Of a DNA stretch of 64,000 nt, positions 26,401 through 38,292 are shown piece by piece. Position numbers and translations under genes: made by a program. The notes under the pieces were generated by a model. That model was not told where the DNA came from. It was given only the letters and a program-made list of their open reading frames with translations, and did not search any database. The stretch is taken from positions 2,388,654 through 2,452,653 of the forward strand of contig JH720294.1 in NCBI GenBank assembly GCA_000231825.2, in the 5' to 3' direction. Each line of letters opens with the position of its first letter. Position 1 is the stretch's first letter. This stretch comes from Tetrahymena elliotti 4EA (lineage: Eukaryota; Ciliophora; Oligohymenophorea; Hymenostomatida; Tetrahymenidae).

Positions 26401-27025
26401 AATTTTTATCATCACTGCAAGCTTTGCAATTTAATTAATTAGGACAATCTAAACATTTAAATGTGTTATTATCTGGAAATTTTCCCTCTCCACAATCTGA
26501 GACACAATCAGATGAATTCAAGAAAAAGTTATTTTTACAAGTAAGGCATTTATCAGATGCGCTACACGTTTTACAGTTTGTTGGACAAATAACGCAACTA
26601 CTACCACTAAGATAATATCCATCTTTGCATTTAGAGCAAGTACTTGCATTGCTACAAATCTAGCAATTTAAAGAATTAGGACATGCTTCGCAAGAATTTT
26701 CATTTAAAAAACTACCATCAATACAAATTTAGCAAGTTGAGCTATCTGGGCATTATTTGCAATTTTAAGAACAGGATTTACATTTTTTCTCACTTACATC
26801 AAAATAATTTTAGAAATCGCAGCATACTTTATTAGATAGATATCTACTTTCAGTATTACAATCTGAGCAACTTTCATCATCATTACATGTTTTGCAATTT
26901 AATGAAGGAGTACAATCTATACACTCATTCTATGAGTTTAGATATTTTCCCTCAGAGCATGTGTCTGCTAGAAGAACCTACAAAAGAAGATTTAAAAAAA
27001 TGAGAGAAGAGTATATTAATTGCAT
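23405..27025 (-). CDS. Cysteine-rich type I membrane protein (furin/growth-factor-receptor-like repeats)
   Basis: Intronless, 1206 aa, read on the minus strand from ATG at 27025 to UGA at 23405-23407. An in-frame UGA lies directly before the ATG, which fixes the start. Residues 1-22 form a signal peptide ending near LLQVLLADTC. From there to about residue 880 the protein is a long array of short Cys-rich modules, with many CxxC pairs such as CKTC and CDSC, resembling the furin-like or growth-factor-receptor repeats common in ciliate surface proteins. A less cysteine-rich, Ser/Lys/Ile-rich ectodomain follows. A single membrane helix lies at about residues 1147-1168 (LIVTMTVITSSVILIGYIV), with a basic cytoplasmic tail of about 35 residues. 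It probably sits on the cell surface, and the ligand is unknown. Such proteins are sometimes mislabelled as LSD1-type zinc fingers, but the signal peptide argues for extracellular disulfides. Confidence 0.88.
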
Positions 27026-28811
27026 TCAATAAAAAAGAAGTTAATTGTATTTCTTAATTTTTAATAAAAACTATGTAATTTCTATCAATATCAAAAGAAC
27101 CACTAAAAACTTTAATCAAAAATATTTGCATCAACGAATCATCTTTTATAAGCATTTAATTAAAAACTTTTAAGTCTTTTTTGAAGTCAAATTTAAAAAT
27201 TGACTATTATTTTATTAAATTAAATAAATACTAACAAAATGAAAGTAAATTGACTTTACCCATTTTATTAATATTGTTGCAATTAGAATTATTAACTGCC
27301 TATCTATTCATAAAGGCATATATTTATGAGAGTTTAGTTTATGATTAAATCTTAATCAACAAGCAGTAATAAAATAATGTAAAATTCTAATTAGAATCAT
27401 TTAGATATTAAAAATGATTGACATATTTACTTTATTAGGTTTTTTATCTTTATTATTCAAATCTTTTTAACTAATAAGCTAATTAATACTTAACTTTCTC
27501 ATAGTATTTTGATGATTAGTTTAAATAATTTTAATTTTTCTTTGATAGATCTTTAGAAAATGATGAGAGTTGTTAATTTTTTTGTTTTTATAATATTTAG
27601 CAAATATAGATGAATATTTAAAATTTAAAAAGTTTATAAGTTAACAAAATCATTGAATAAAATAAACTTTAAAAATAATTTATTTTTTATTAAACTTCAA
27701 GAAATAATGAAATTGATAAAAAGATTTAACTTAAGCAATTTAAATATTTTGTCAATCTCTAATTAATTTTATGAAATATTTTTAAATTAAATTAATTGTA
27801 AACAAATTAAAATTTCTTATTTTTGAGTACTTTTTTAGGGTAGGTTAGAATTCCATATTAATTATCAAACTATCTCTTTTAATCTAAAATTAATAAATTA
27901 AAGTCAAATATTTTTCAAGTTATGAAAATTTTTTTTAACTTTATCTTCCCATTTATTTTTAAATATTTTTTTTAACTTGAACTTTATGAATAAATTTTAA
28001 TGGTTTGATGTAAATAGATGTGATGTATGAGTTAGATTTCTTTATTAACTAATTGACAACTTTCTTTTGATATTTATTAAAATCATCAAACAAATAAAAT
28101 ATCATATCCAAATTAAATTAACATTTTTTTATAAAATAAAAAAGAAAATTTTAAAAATTAATTAATATCTGGTTTTGAGAAAAATATTTTCTACATTTTT
28201 GAATTAAAAATTTTAGATAAATTAATAATTTCTAGAATTGACTGAAATGAAAATGTCTTAGTAATAATCTTTTTATATTTGTCTATTGATATGAAGAAGT
28301 GAAACTTTAAAGGTTAAATACTATAATATAGCAGCATGATTCAAAATATTTGTTGATCAAATTAATTTGATTTAATTTATAATGATTTGTCTATAATCTA
28401 ATGTTTTAAAAAGATACAAGGAGAATAATTATTTGATTAAATAAGGATAAAAAGCCATTTTAAAATTCTATTTTAGCAATTAGCTCTGTTTATTTAATCT
28501 CCTATGAATGAGTAGTTTAAGCATTTTCCTATCATACGCTTGTAGCTATAGAAATGATTTAATATTGTATAGAGTCTAGGAAAAAGTATTGGACAGTAAA
28601 GTGTCTACAGAAGGTGGTTTTGATATCCGATATATGGTAGTGAAAATGCGTCTAATAATATCTTTTTGTAATTTATTAAAAATTATAGTGGATATCAAAG
28701 TTTTATAAAAAATAGAACTTTAAATAGAACTAAGAAGAATAAGAAACGTCAAAGTATCAATAATTAATTAAAAAATATCAATATTTCTAAAAACTAATTT
28801 AGCAAATTAAA
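27026..28811. other. Divergent intergenic region
   Basis: 1.8 kb between the divergently transcribed cysteine-rich and vWA genes, so it must contain both promoters. Extremely AT-rich with no supportable frame. The part from about 28480 to 28700 is slightly richer in G and C and could be a leader of the vWA gene. Confidence 0.5.
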
Positions 28812-31715
28812 ATGGAAGAGAAAAGAATTTATTACAAAATCCCTCTTAAAAGAGTAAAAGCAACAACTACTGAAAAGGGAGGTAGTAATCTACATATTGT
28901 TGGTATCATAGATGCTTCAGGTTCTATGAGTTCTTGGTGGAAATGGATTGCTGAATTCTGGAATTCAGATTCCATTCCTAAGGAAAACTTGCATACAATT
29001 ACTTTTGATGGTACTGCTCGTCACTGCGAATCAAATGTTTTAAGTACTAGAATTCATGATCATGGTGGTGGTATGACTGCTATTCCCGAAGCTTTCAAGA
29101 TTTTTGAAACTGTTTTAGAATCAATTCCTGTTAACGAGAGTGTTACAGCTATCTTCATTTCTGATGGTTAAGATAATAACCTCAACACTTTAGAAGAAAG
29201 AATGAAGAAATTGAAAGGTAATCATGACAACAGAAAGATCAATTTTATCTGTTTAGGTATTCAAAGTGGTTTCCCCACTTTCTTGAGTATGAGATTGCGT
29301 CAACTTTATCACTAAGGAGATGAAAATATTCCAGCTTTATACTTGATTGAATATGTTTCTGAAAAGGCCTTCTTCAACAAGTTTGAGGGTATGAAGAGTT
29401 ATTTCTACTCAGCTGGTGCAATTAATCTTGACCCTCCTGTTATGATATATCCTTGGGATGAAACTGTCGTTGCTTCTGCCTATGAAGGTAGTTGGGTCAT
29501 TGTGAAGGGAGATGAACTCACCCTGGATGAAACTGAAACCATCAAGATTGAAAAAACAGAATTATCTGTTGAAGATGCAGTAGAAATCTTTAGAGGTTGG
29601 ATTCAAAAATTATAAATTTTATCCTTAAATGAACCTGCCACAGCCAAGTCCAGTGCTGTTATTGCAGTTAAGGAAATGTAAATTGTTATTGACTAGCTAA
29701 ACAAGACATATGGTTTGCAAGATATTAGACAAGTAACTGAGGAGCTAATTGACGCCACTCCCAATTTCGGTTTGAGAGCTAAGTACAATTTCATTTGGCG
29801 TTATGGCTCTAAGATCGGTTGGTTCTTCACTGAAGTTGATAACTTGGCCAAGGGTGTTTCAGCCAAGCAATCTTCAGAATTCGAAGCTGCCAAGCGTATG
29901 AATATTGGTACCATTACTGGTAAGCATTAGTAAAAGGCTTTGGCTTTAAAGAACATCACTCAAGCAGAGTTTAATAAACTCAAGGAAGAATTTATTGCTA
30001 CTTTATAAACTCAAAAGAAGCATGCTGTTGAACAATTAGCTTTGTTAGAATGTAATAAAGGAAAGGAGTTAAAGCCTTTTGAAGAAGCTTCTGTTTCAGT
30101 TGTTAAGATGTTAGCTAACATTGATGACTTTGTTTAAGGTCTTAACTACTGCAAAAATCAATACGATCTTTGTGAAACTTTACCTTTATCTGGTTTAGCC
30201 TGCAAGGTAAAGAGAAGTGAAGGATTTGAAAACAATGCTCGTCTTGTTGATTTCAAGAATATTTACATCACTCACTAATTAGATTTATCACAATTAACTA
30301 ACAAGTTCTGGAATATCCCAACTGAGATTAATGGAGATAAAGTAGAATTGAATGGAATCTTACCTTTATTCAAAAGAGAATAAGCTGCTTTCTTACGTCC
30401 CCTCTTGAGAACTCGTTTAATGAAATTCATTAATACCTACTTGCTTACTTGCAACTTTGATCTTTTGGAAGAAGATGCTTACTTGACTGCTCTTTCTTCA
30501 GCTTTGATTCTTGCTTTCCAACCCCAAAATCTTTCAATTAGATCTGTTGTTTCTGATTTAATCTTTGAATCTCTTGAAGTTTATTATGATGAAGATAAGA
30601 GATTCCAAAATGTTCAAGATGAGCTTAGTGCAGATCCTAATAAGGTCATATTAGATTATAAGGAGAAGATCGACGAACTCTTCTTGTACATCTTCTATGC
30701 TCAAAGAAGCAAAAGAATTGATAATGAACAATTAGAAGTAGTTATGAACAAGGTTAAAGTTCTTTTCTTCTCTTAAGCAGTTACTAAGAATGGCCTTTAT
30801 AGTATTATCAAGCCTGATTTCGAGTCCATTGGTATGGATGCTGTTGAAGAATAATTGAAGAAATAAGTTAACTCCTTCTTCTCTCTTTCTGATTTCAGAA
30901 AGGGATTCAGTTCTTGCTTTACTGACTTTGCCAAGAAAGCTGCCACTTAGAAGTTGCACATCTCCAAGAAATTGATTTATGATGATGATATTTTCAAGGT
31001 ACCTCTTCGTTTGATTGAAGCTCTTTTGGAAGACTACTAAAAGAACTAAATAGAAGTAACTTAAATGCAAGTAGAAAAATCTTCAAGTTCTGGAAAAATG
31101 GTAGATGAACCTAAGGATGGTGAAGAATCAGCTGAAAAATAAGCTCTCTACTAGGAATATATCTACTTAGCAAGTCATGTCGACAAGTACAAATTAGAAG
31201 AAGCCTTCTCCAACCCAGTTGAAAAGGACCTTGATAAAATTAAGTAGCAAGTTATAGCTTCTGTAGATGAAGCTTCAATTAAGAAGATTAAAGGTTTCAA
31301 TGAGTTATTTAACAAGGTAGAAGAACATTATGTTAAGGTTTTCATAGAATAGCATTGGAATGTTTAACCCATCAACAAAGAATAGCTCATCAAGTACTGT
31401 GAAGAAAAGGGAGTTGTTTTTGATACACTCCAATTTGATGAAGCTTCTTTGTTATGCAAGAATGCTTGTATGAGTCCCTTGTGTCCCTTCTTCTTGAAGA
31501 CTTCAGAAAAATTCAATAGACATCTTGGTGGCTGGTAAGGTAAATTACCATTAGGTTTCCACAGATTTGTCAAAGCCAGAGCAAATCAAACAGTCGATAA
31601 ATTATATCAACAAGCTACTACCAAGTGGAAAGGTTTCCCTGCCAAGTTTAATGTTACTCCTGAATTTGCTAAAAACTATATAGAAAAAACCCTCTCAAGC
31701 TATGTTGCTAAGTGA
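28812..31715 (+). CDS. Von Willebrand factor A-domain protein, intronless
   Basis: 967 aa in one uninterrupted frame ending with UGA at 31713-31715. The N-terminal part (about residues 25-200) is a vWA domain with a full MIDAS metal site: D34-A-S36-G-S38, T89 in DHGGGMTA, and D118 in FISDG. Such domains bind divalent metal and mediate protein-protein contacts. The remaining 750 residues are mostly helical by eye, without signal peptide or membrane span. They end in a region with CKNACMSPLC and RHLGGWQGKLPLGFHRF that I do not recognise. Codon use differs from the neighbours, with many TTC, AAG, GCT and GCC codons. That pattern marks highly expressed ciliate genes, so I infer an abundant cytosolic protein. 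Function beyond the vWA domain is unknown. Confidence 0.88.
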
Positions 31716-32251
31716 GAAATGTATTGGTACTGTAAAAAGTGAATTTAAATACTAATTTAAAAAATTAAAACTAATATATACTAATATAATTAAATTCTTG
31801 TATTTTAATATTTTATATTCTAAATCTAATTATTAAAACTGGCTAATTAAATTTAATTCATTCCAATTTTTTCATTTTAAACTTTAAAAAAGAACTTTAA
31901 AATATTATTTAATAATTATTTTAAAATTAAAATCCATTAATACACCTTTAATGCTTTTTTATAGTAAGATTAAATCTAAAAATTAATATTTTTAACTAAA
32001 ATAAATATCATTTTAAGATTTGAAGATATGTTTTAATAAATAATAAACTTATAAAGTGAAATTTCGAGGTAGATTTTTTAGAGAGCTTAAAAAGTCAATA
32101 TTTTAACATGAAAATATAGAAAATAATTAATATAAGTCAGAATTTTGTATTATGAATGATTATCCTTATTAATTTTCTTAAGTTTTTGCTATATAAAGAA
32201 TAATTTATATTAGTAATTAATTTTTTATTTAAAACATATCATAAGTTTATA
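31716..32251. other. Intergenic between convergent genes
   Basis: AT-rich spacer between the 3' ends of the vWA and B-box genes. Nothing else is seen. Confidence 0.6.
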
Positions 32252-33728
32252 TCAATTATAGAATCCAAGAGCTTATATTCTTTCTTCTATCTAAACATAT
32301 TCTTTTTTCAGAGGCTCTATGCTTCTAAGAGCATCTTAATAGATTTAGAAACATTTATAGCAGTACATAGGAGTGGTTTGAGGATATGTTGAGTGCTTAC
32401 CATCTATACCCCATCCACACTTGGCATTAGAAGCAAGCTCTTCCCATTCTCTCCAGTAATTAGTTGTACCATGATTCCCTTTTCTGTTTGCTTCTTCGAT
32501 AGCAACTCTCTTTATTGTTTCTATCTTCAAAGCAATTTTTTTCAATTCACTATTCCACATTTCACGGGTTAATTCCTTATCTTCAACTTGAGCTCTATCT
32601 TCCATAGAACGAGATTTTTCTGCAATAGAACGCATAGTTTCATATTAATTATCTATTTTTATTTTAGCCAATTCAGCTTCCTTTCTAATACCAGGTTGAG
32701 TTAAAACATCTAAATGTACTTTATTCAATTTATCAAGGGCATCTTCAACAGCAAGCATATAAGTATCAGCATTACGCTCTATTTCTTGACGGTACTAAGT
32801 AGAGGCCTTGGAGTTTAACTTAAGCATACCCTACTCTATAAAAACAAAGTTTTATAAATTCTTTAATGAGCTTTACAAATTGCGCTCATTTTCTTTATTG
32901 AGAATATCATCTACAATTCTTCTGACACCTACTCTTTCAGGTGCTTAAACTAAACGGCTAGAACGATACTATTCTAATGAATTTAAAATATTCTTTGCAA
33001 CATCAAAGCACTAGTTACCTTTAACTTTAAACTCGTTTGCAAGCCATTTGAATCTTTTTTCAACCTATATTTTTAATGATAATATTTTAATAAATCCAAA
33101 ACAAAGAAAGGATATTAAATGCCTAAACAATTAAATAAATATTTGCAATAACTTTTAATTATATGTCTAAAGTAAAGTTAATTAATAAAACTTATTGCTA
33201 TTTCTTAATAAACTTAGGATTATTCTTAAACCTAAGCCTTCCTGAGAGATTAAAAAAGGCTTATGTTCTATGGAAAAAGCCTATCTCTTGTAAAAAGAAA
33301 CAGATTTATCCATAGATTTGAGTAGAGAAGTGAATTGTTAAAAATAAATAGCCTTATTTGCTTATATTTAAAGTGCGATAAATATACAATAAATAACTAA
33401 ATTTTACCTCATCTTCTTAAAGATCACTAACGTTCTTATCAGCTGCTTCACTAAGTTATACTAAATCTCTCAAGAATTTCTTTAAGTTCTTATGGGCATG
33501 ATAAGCTCTTCTGTGGAAGTTATTATCAATGCACATAGAACAAAGACTTTCCAATTATTGAGTCTCATCACAGCGCTCATCTATGCAAACCATGTTCAAA
33601 TAATCATGAACCTAACCTTTGGAGCAAATAGGATATCTGTATTATTTAATTCTTTCAATATATTCTTAATATGCTGGTGAGTGGTACATTGTGCTACCAT
33701 TTTTAGTGGGTGAACCTGAGTCAGACAT
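32252..33728 (-). CDS. B-box zinc-finger protein with coiled coil
   Basis: 377 aa on the minus strand, exon 1 at 33408-33728 and exon 2 at 32252-33064, with a phase-0 intron at 33065-33407. Residues 35-77 carry a B-box with ligands in order C35, H41, C48, C53, C63, C66, H72 and H77. The domain binds two zinc ions and usually mediates protein interaction in TRIM-like proteins. A long charged helical region follows (about residues 80-290), probably a coiled coil. The C-terminal 100 residues contain a second possible metal cluster (AKCGWG ... YCYKCF). No RING finger precedes the B-box, so there is no sign of E3-ligase activity. The first codons (MSDSGSPTKNGS) have no upstream in-frame alternative that I could find. 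Similar B-box/coiled-coil proteins are frequent in ciliates and their roles are mostly unknown. Confidence 0.85.
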
Positions 33729-34925
33729 TTCTATTTTATCCTTTAAACTAATAAATGAATTTTTGTTTCTTTTTTAAGTTTTTTTAGATATACTTTAAAA
33801 ATCTTTTGTTGCTTGGTTGTTATTGTTATTATTAATTTTATAATTTTTTGTTTTATCTATTTATATGACTAATATTCTTAGTTACTTTAATTTTTTTATA
33901 TTTTGTTTGAATATTATTTTTATGGATGATAAATATCAATTAGTTAATTAACAATCAATTGTTTATTGATGATACTTTTGTTTTTTTGTTAATATTATTA
34001 CAATTACCTTTAAATATCTGTGTCATCAATCTACTCAACTCTTCTTTATAAACGAATGAATGACTGAAATTAACCTCATGGTAAATAAATATTATTGAAA
34101 AGCTAAAGTTTATTTCTAATGGGTATTTTCTTCTAATCCATTAATTTTATTTTATTTCTTGATATGATTGGCTGCTATTTTTTCTTTAATTATTAATTAT
34201 TAAATTTCCTAAACAGTATTTATAATAAATCCACTTTAATATCTTCCTAGCTCAAATATTATTTTTCATTTATTGACTCCAGCCCATAAATCATTATTCC
34301 TCTTCAAAATTTTCTGCAAAATATCATTTGATTATTAGTTTGAAATAATCAAAATCATTTAGATATCCTTCATTATTATAATAATCTATTCCTAATAAAT
34401 ATTATTGATTTCAGAAGTATTTTTTATTTTTAAATTAAAATGTAACTCCACAATAGAATTTTAAGTATCGGATTTGATTTCTTCAGAAATATATTACAAT
34501 CAAAAATGCAATAAAGTAGATAGAGTATTTTTAAATTACTTTTAAAAGAATTAAAAACTTAAAGTCATAATTATTTTCATGGAAGATATTCATTAATTTC
34601 TAATTCTATCTTTAAAATTAAGAAACTTAAGAATTCTAAAAATGAAACAAATAAATATTCTTTATAAAAACAATTAATGTGAAATACAAAAATAAAAACT
34701 TGGTTATTAAATATGCTTCAATTATTAAAAAAGAAATTAAACTTTAAAAAAAATTTTTGTTTTATTTATTTAAAAGGTAATTCATTTTTTAGGTTATTAT
34801 TCATTGAATTAAAAATTTTTTTAGAAATACTTGATTGAAAAATGGTGAGTTTTGTTTTGAACAATAATCAATTATCTGATTTCAAAATTTACATATATAC
34901 ATACTCACTTGAAACATTAAGTTTT
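33729..34925. other. Intergenic upstream of B-box gene and 5S pair
   Basis: 1.2 kb, AT-rich, with no coding frame I can support. It contains the promoter of the B-box gene and the upstream flank of the first 5S gene. Confidence 0.6.
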
Positions 34926-35045
34926 GTTGTCGGCCATACTAAGGTGAAAACACCGGATCCCATTCGAACTCCGAAGTTAAGCGCCTTAAGGCTGGGTTAG
35001 TACTAAGGTGGGGGACCGCTTGGGAAGTCCCAGTGTCGACAACCT
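34926..35045 (+). rRNA. 5S ribosomal RNA, copy 1
   Basis: 120-nt 5S rRNA recognised from its sequence (GGCCATACTAAGGTG near the start, CGAACTCCGAAGTTAAGC in the middle, GACCGCTTGGGAAGTCCC near the end). The ends pair: GTTGTCG with CGACAAC forms helix I. Internal RNA polymerase III promoter elements are expected within the middle and 3' half, as in all 5S genes. A run of seven T starts at the last base, serving as the Pol III terminator. It stands out as a GC-rich island. Confidence 0.97.
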
Positions 35046-35051
35046 TTTTTT
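35045..35051 (+). terminator. Pol III T-run terminator of 5S copy 1
   Basis: Seven consecutive T residues begin at the 3' end of the 5S gene, the usual RNA polymerase III stop. Confidence 0.85.
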
Positions 35052-35240
35052 AATTAATTAAAAAATAATAAGAAAAATTTAATAATGAATGAAAAAACAA
35101 TAAATTTCATCATTTAAAAACAGAAGAATAAGGAAAGTGATTAAAAATGATTTTTTTCCATTTTTTCTTAATTTTTATTCATAAATAAATTCTAGTGTTG
35201 AAAATACATATATTTATACACAATAAATCCCCTATATTTT

Positions 35241-35360
35241 GCTGTCGGCCATACTAAGGTGAAAACACCGGATCCCATTCGAACTCCGAAGTTAAGCGCC
35301 TTAAGGCTGGGTTAGTACTAAGGTGGGGGACCGCTTGGGAAGTCCCAGTGTCGACAACCT
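35241..35360 (+). rRNA. 5S ribosomal RNA, copy 2
   Basis: Second 120-nt 5S gene, starting 315 bases after copy 1 in the same orientation. By eye it is identical except at position 2, which is C instead of T. That change puts a C opposite an A in helix I, a minor destabilisation near the end of the stem. The spacer shares only general AT-richness with the flank of copy 1, so the gene sequence is held constant while the spacers drift. A T-run follows at 35360-35365. Confidence 0.96.
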
Positions 35361-35365
35361 TTTTT
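35360..35365 (+). terminator. Pol III T-run terminator of 5S copy 2
   Basis: Six T residues at the 3' end of the second 5S gene. Confidence 0.82.
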
Positions 35366-35720
35366 ATTTTTACTTTTAGAGCCCTATTCAATTTTTCTAT
35401 CTTACATACATTAACCCTAAGAATTAAATAAAACGAATGAAAAGTATTGATATTTTTTTATTTAATTTTAATAGTAGTGTTATTATTATTCTAGCTTGAA
35501 TAACAGCATAAATCCTTGTTGACTTAAGTTATTTTTGATATTATGTAAAAATTTGAAACAAGAAATGAATTGAGAAGGTAGGAAGTTGTTGATAAGGCAA
35601 AATAAAATGATAGAGAGAATACATGGATATTTATAAACATAATTGGTACAATTAATATTGATAGATATTGTTAAATTTTTAGTTTAGCCAATAATTTTTA
35701 ATAAATATTTTTTAATTATT
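35361..35720. other. Spacer between 5S copy 2 and the RSP4/6 gene end
   Basis: AT-rich, no gene seen. It holds the 3' flank of the radial spoke gene, which is on the opposite strand. Confidence 0.6.
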
Positions 35721-38292
35721 TCAATTTTCTTCCTCTTCTTCTTATTATTGCTATTGATTTTCTCCTCCTTCTTCTGCTTCTTGTTATTTTTCTTCAGGAG
35801 GAACGGGCTATTTATTTTACATTAAAAATTTAGAATATAAATGAGATAAGATTTTTTTTTTACTTCGACTTAACAAGGTAATTCGGGTTGCTCTTCTTAA
35901 ATAAATTCAGGTTCTTTAGGATAGTAAAATTCTTATGATTATTTAAATCCTTGGCCTATATACAAGTTCTACCATTTTTTGTTCTGTTTAATTAAAATTA
36001 CAAAAGTTATTAAATTTTTCTATTAATTTGTTAATAATTTACATGATAAATGGTAACATGACCAGGCCAGTAAAGATTTTTAATAGAAATATAACCATAA
36101 TTTTATTGAATCACTTTGTTAGGTTAATCAGCTGGGGGCTTTTAAGCTACTCCATAATCTGTTTGATCACCGTGAGTTCTTAATATCCAAGCAGACTTAT
36201 AACCTTCAGGGGCTAATTGAAGTTAAAACAAATTATTTATTTTAATCATAATTTACTAATTAATGTATTACCATTATCAGTATTGAGAGGCTTCATGAGA
36301 GGTTCAAAAGGATCTTTAGCAATAGTTCTTTTTTCAACATCTTCTTATTCTTCACCTTCTTAAGCTTCAGGGATAGTGTGTTTTAATTTACCTTCCTATT
36401 ATTATCAGTAAAAGTAAATTAGCAAATGCTGTTCAAAAATAGATATGTAAATTACATTTAAAATATTCCATTTAGAGTGAACCCATCCGTTTAAGGTAGA
36501 AAGAGCTGAAAATTCAGGGAAAGTGAAATTTTCATCAGGATCAATTAAAGTACGACCAGTTGCTATTTAAATATAATTTCAATTCAATAAAAATTTAAAT
36601 AAATTAATTTTTACCATCTTCTGGATCAACAAGTTTTAATCCTCTGGGTTAGACAGAGCAACTGTGACTGATTCTAACGATAACACATTTGAGTAATTCC
36701 TTTTCAGTTCCAACACTGTATTGAAGGTTGTTTGCAGGTTTAGTATTACTTTCGAAATGAGGGTTTGTGATGACTTTTCTATTCAAATCACCAGTAAATA
36801 CATATTTTATTCTTCTAGAAAGTATAATTTATTGAGGTGTGATAGGAGGAAGTTCAACCCAAACACCTGAAATCACTATTTTATTTAATATGAAATTGTT
36901 AACTTTTTTAATTTTTGCTTAATAACTTACAATCAGTAGTAACATAGTAGTTCAATTGATTTACACTTGGTTCATCCCCACCTAAAGGTTCAACTTCAGG
37001 AGGAAGCTCACCATAATCTTCAAAATCAGCTTATCCTTCAGCAATATAATAATCTTTATTAGTACAGTGAATTTTACCCCACAATCTAACATTTTTCAAA
37101 CCTTTCTCTTTCTTTGCATTGCTTAAAACCTATTAATTTTGTTAAATAATTAAGATTAAATGAAATCAAAAGATATACTAAAATCAGTTAATAAATATTG
37201 ATATTTAAAACTATCTCATTTTAATTCTATAAGCAAAATTTTATTTAAATCTTAAATTCAATTTAATTCCTTTTTCAGTTTTAGATCAAAACTTCTGATT
37301 TATGAAACCTCAAAAAATTGTACATTTTTTATGATTTTTTATTTGATAGATTGATTCAATATTCTAATTGATGTTCCATCAAAATATTTTTTATTTTTTT
37401 GAATGAAATTTTGATGTTTTTCATTGTTCTTTAAAATTAGTTTTTTACTCAATCAAGCATTTTATTTCTCGTTTAAATTGACTATTTTTCTAACGAAAAT
37501 ATTATAGGCTTTTTGAATTAAGTAAGCTATTGATTTTATTAAAATATTTATGAATTTTTTATTTACTGTTAATGCTCTAAATATTCTATATGATTCTTCT
37601 TCTCCAAATCCGACACCAGCCCATTCAAACCTTTAATTTATGATAAAAATACATGATTATTCATGATAGTTAATTTGCTTTTTCAAAAAATTTTAAGCAT
37701 TAATCTTTGTTTAATTGTTATAAATTGTGAAACTATTTTGATAAACTAATTTTAAAAATCTCTTCTTTGATTTAGCTATTTATTATTCTTATTTTAATCA
37801 ATTTACCATTTAGCTTCTTCCATAAAGTTTGGGACATATCCAATAGCTCCTACGGGTGCTAAGTTATCTTCTTCTCCTTCCATAAGAGGCTTTTATTGAT
37901 TAAAAGTAAAGATATGAGATGATTTTAGATAGTTACAAAAATGAAATTATTATGTAAATCAGAAAATGAACATTAAAGTCATTTTTTGATCTTTTTAGCA
38001 TATATTTCAAACAAAATAAATTTACATCAAGCAATTTTTTGTTGGCTTTATATGGCTCGCTAACTTCTTCGTATTTTTCTCTTAGTCTTTGAGCATTATC
38101 TTAAAATTCATTATGCTTTCTGAAGTCATATTTGTCTTGCTTAATTTTAAGAGATTCATCTTCAAAGATGTAATAAGCATTATTTGGGTCATCTAAGAGA
38201 AGCTTTGTCAAAAGATTGCTAAGATGGTTGGTTAAGGTATTACCCTCCTTATCCTTTATTTTATCTAATTAAGCCTTTAATTATGAACTCAT
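35721..38292 (-). CDS. RSP4/6: Radial spoke head protein 4/6 homologue
   Basis: 490 aa encoded on the minus strand by ten exons: 38026-38292, 37807-37889, 37567-37630, 36931-37129, 36615-36866, 36456-36562, 36272-36395, 36043-36212, 35864-35983 and 35721-35807. The phases chain correctly through all nine introns. Recognised from radial-spokehead family features: NVRLWGKI, DYYIAEGQ, NQLNYYVTTD followed by WVELPPITPQQI, RRIKYVFTGDLNR, FPEFSAL, and the C-terminal KNLYWPGHVTIYH and NLYIGQGFK. The tail is acidic (poly-Glu/Gln). In Chlamydomonas the RSP4/RSP6 pair forms part of the spoke head that contacts the central apparatus and controls ciliary beating. The protein should therefore act in the axoneme. 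The length fits the family. Which of the RSP4 or RSP6 paralogues it is cannot be settled here. Confidence 0.9.

Noticed and set aside
24300..27000. Cysteine-rich gene as a nuclear LSD1-type zinc finger
   Set aside because: A signal peptide, a C-terminal membrane helix and the extracellular layout favour disulfide-bonded surface repeats.
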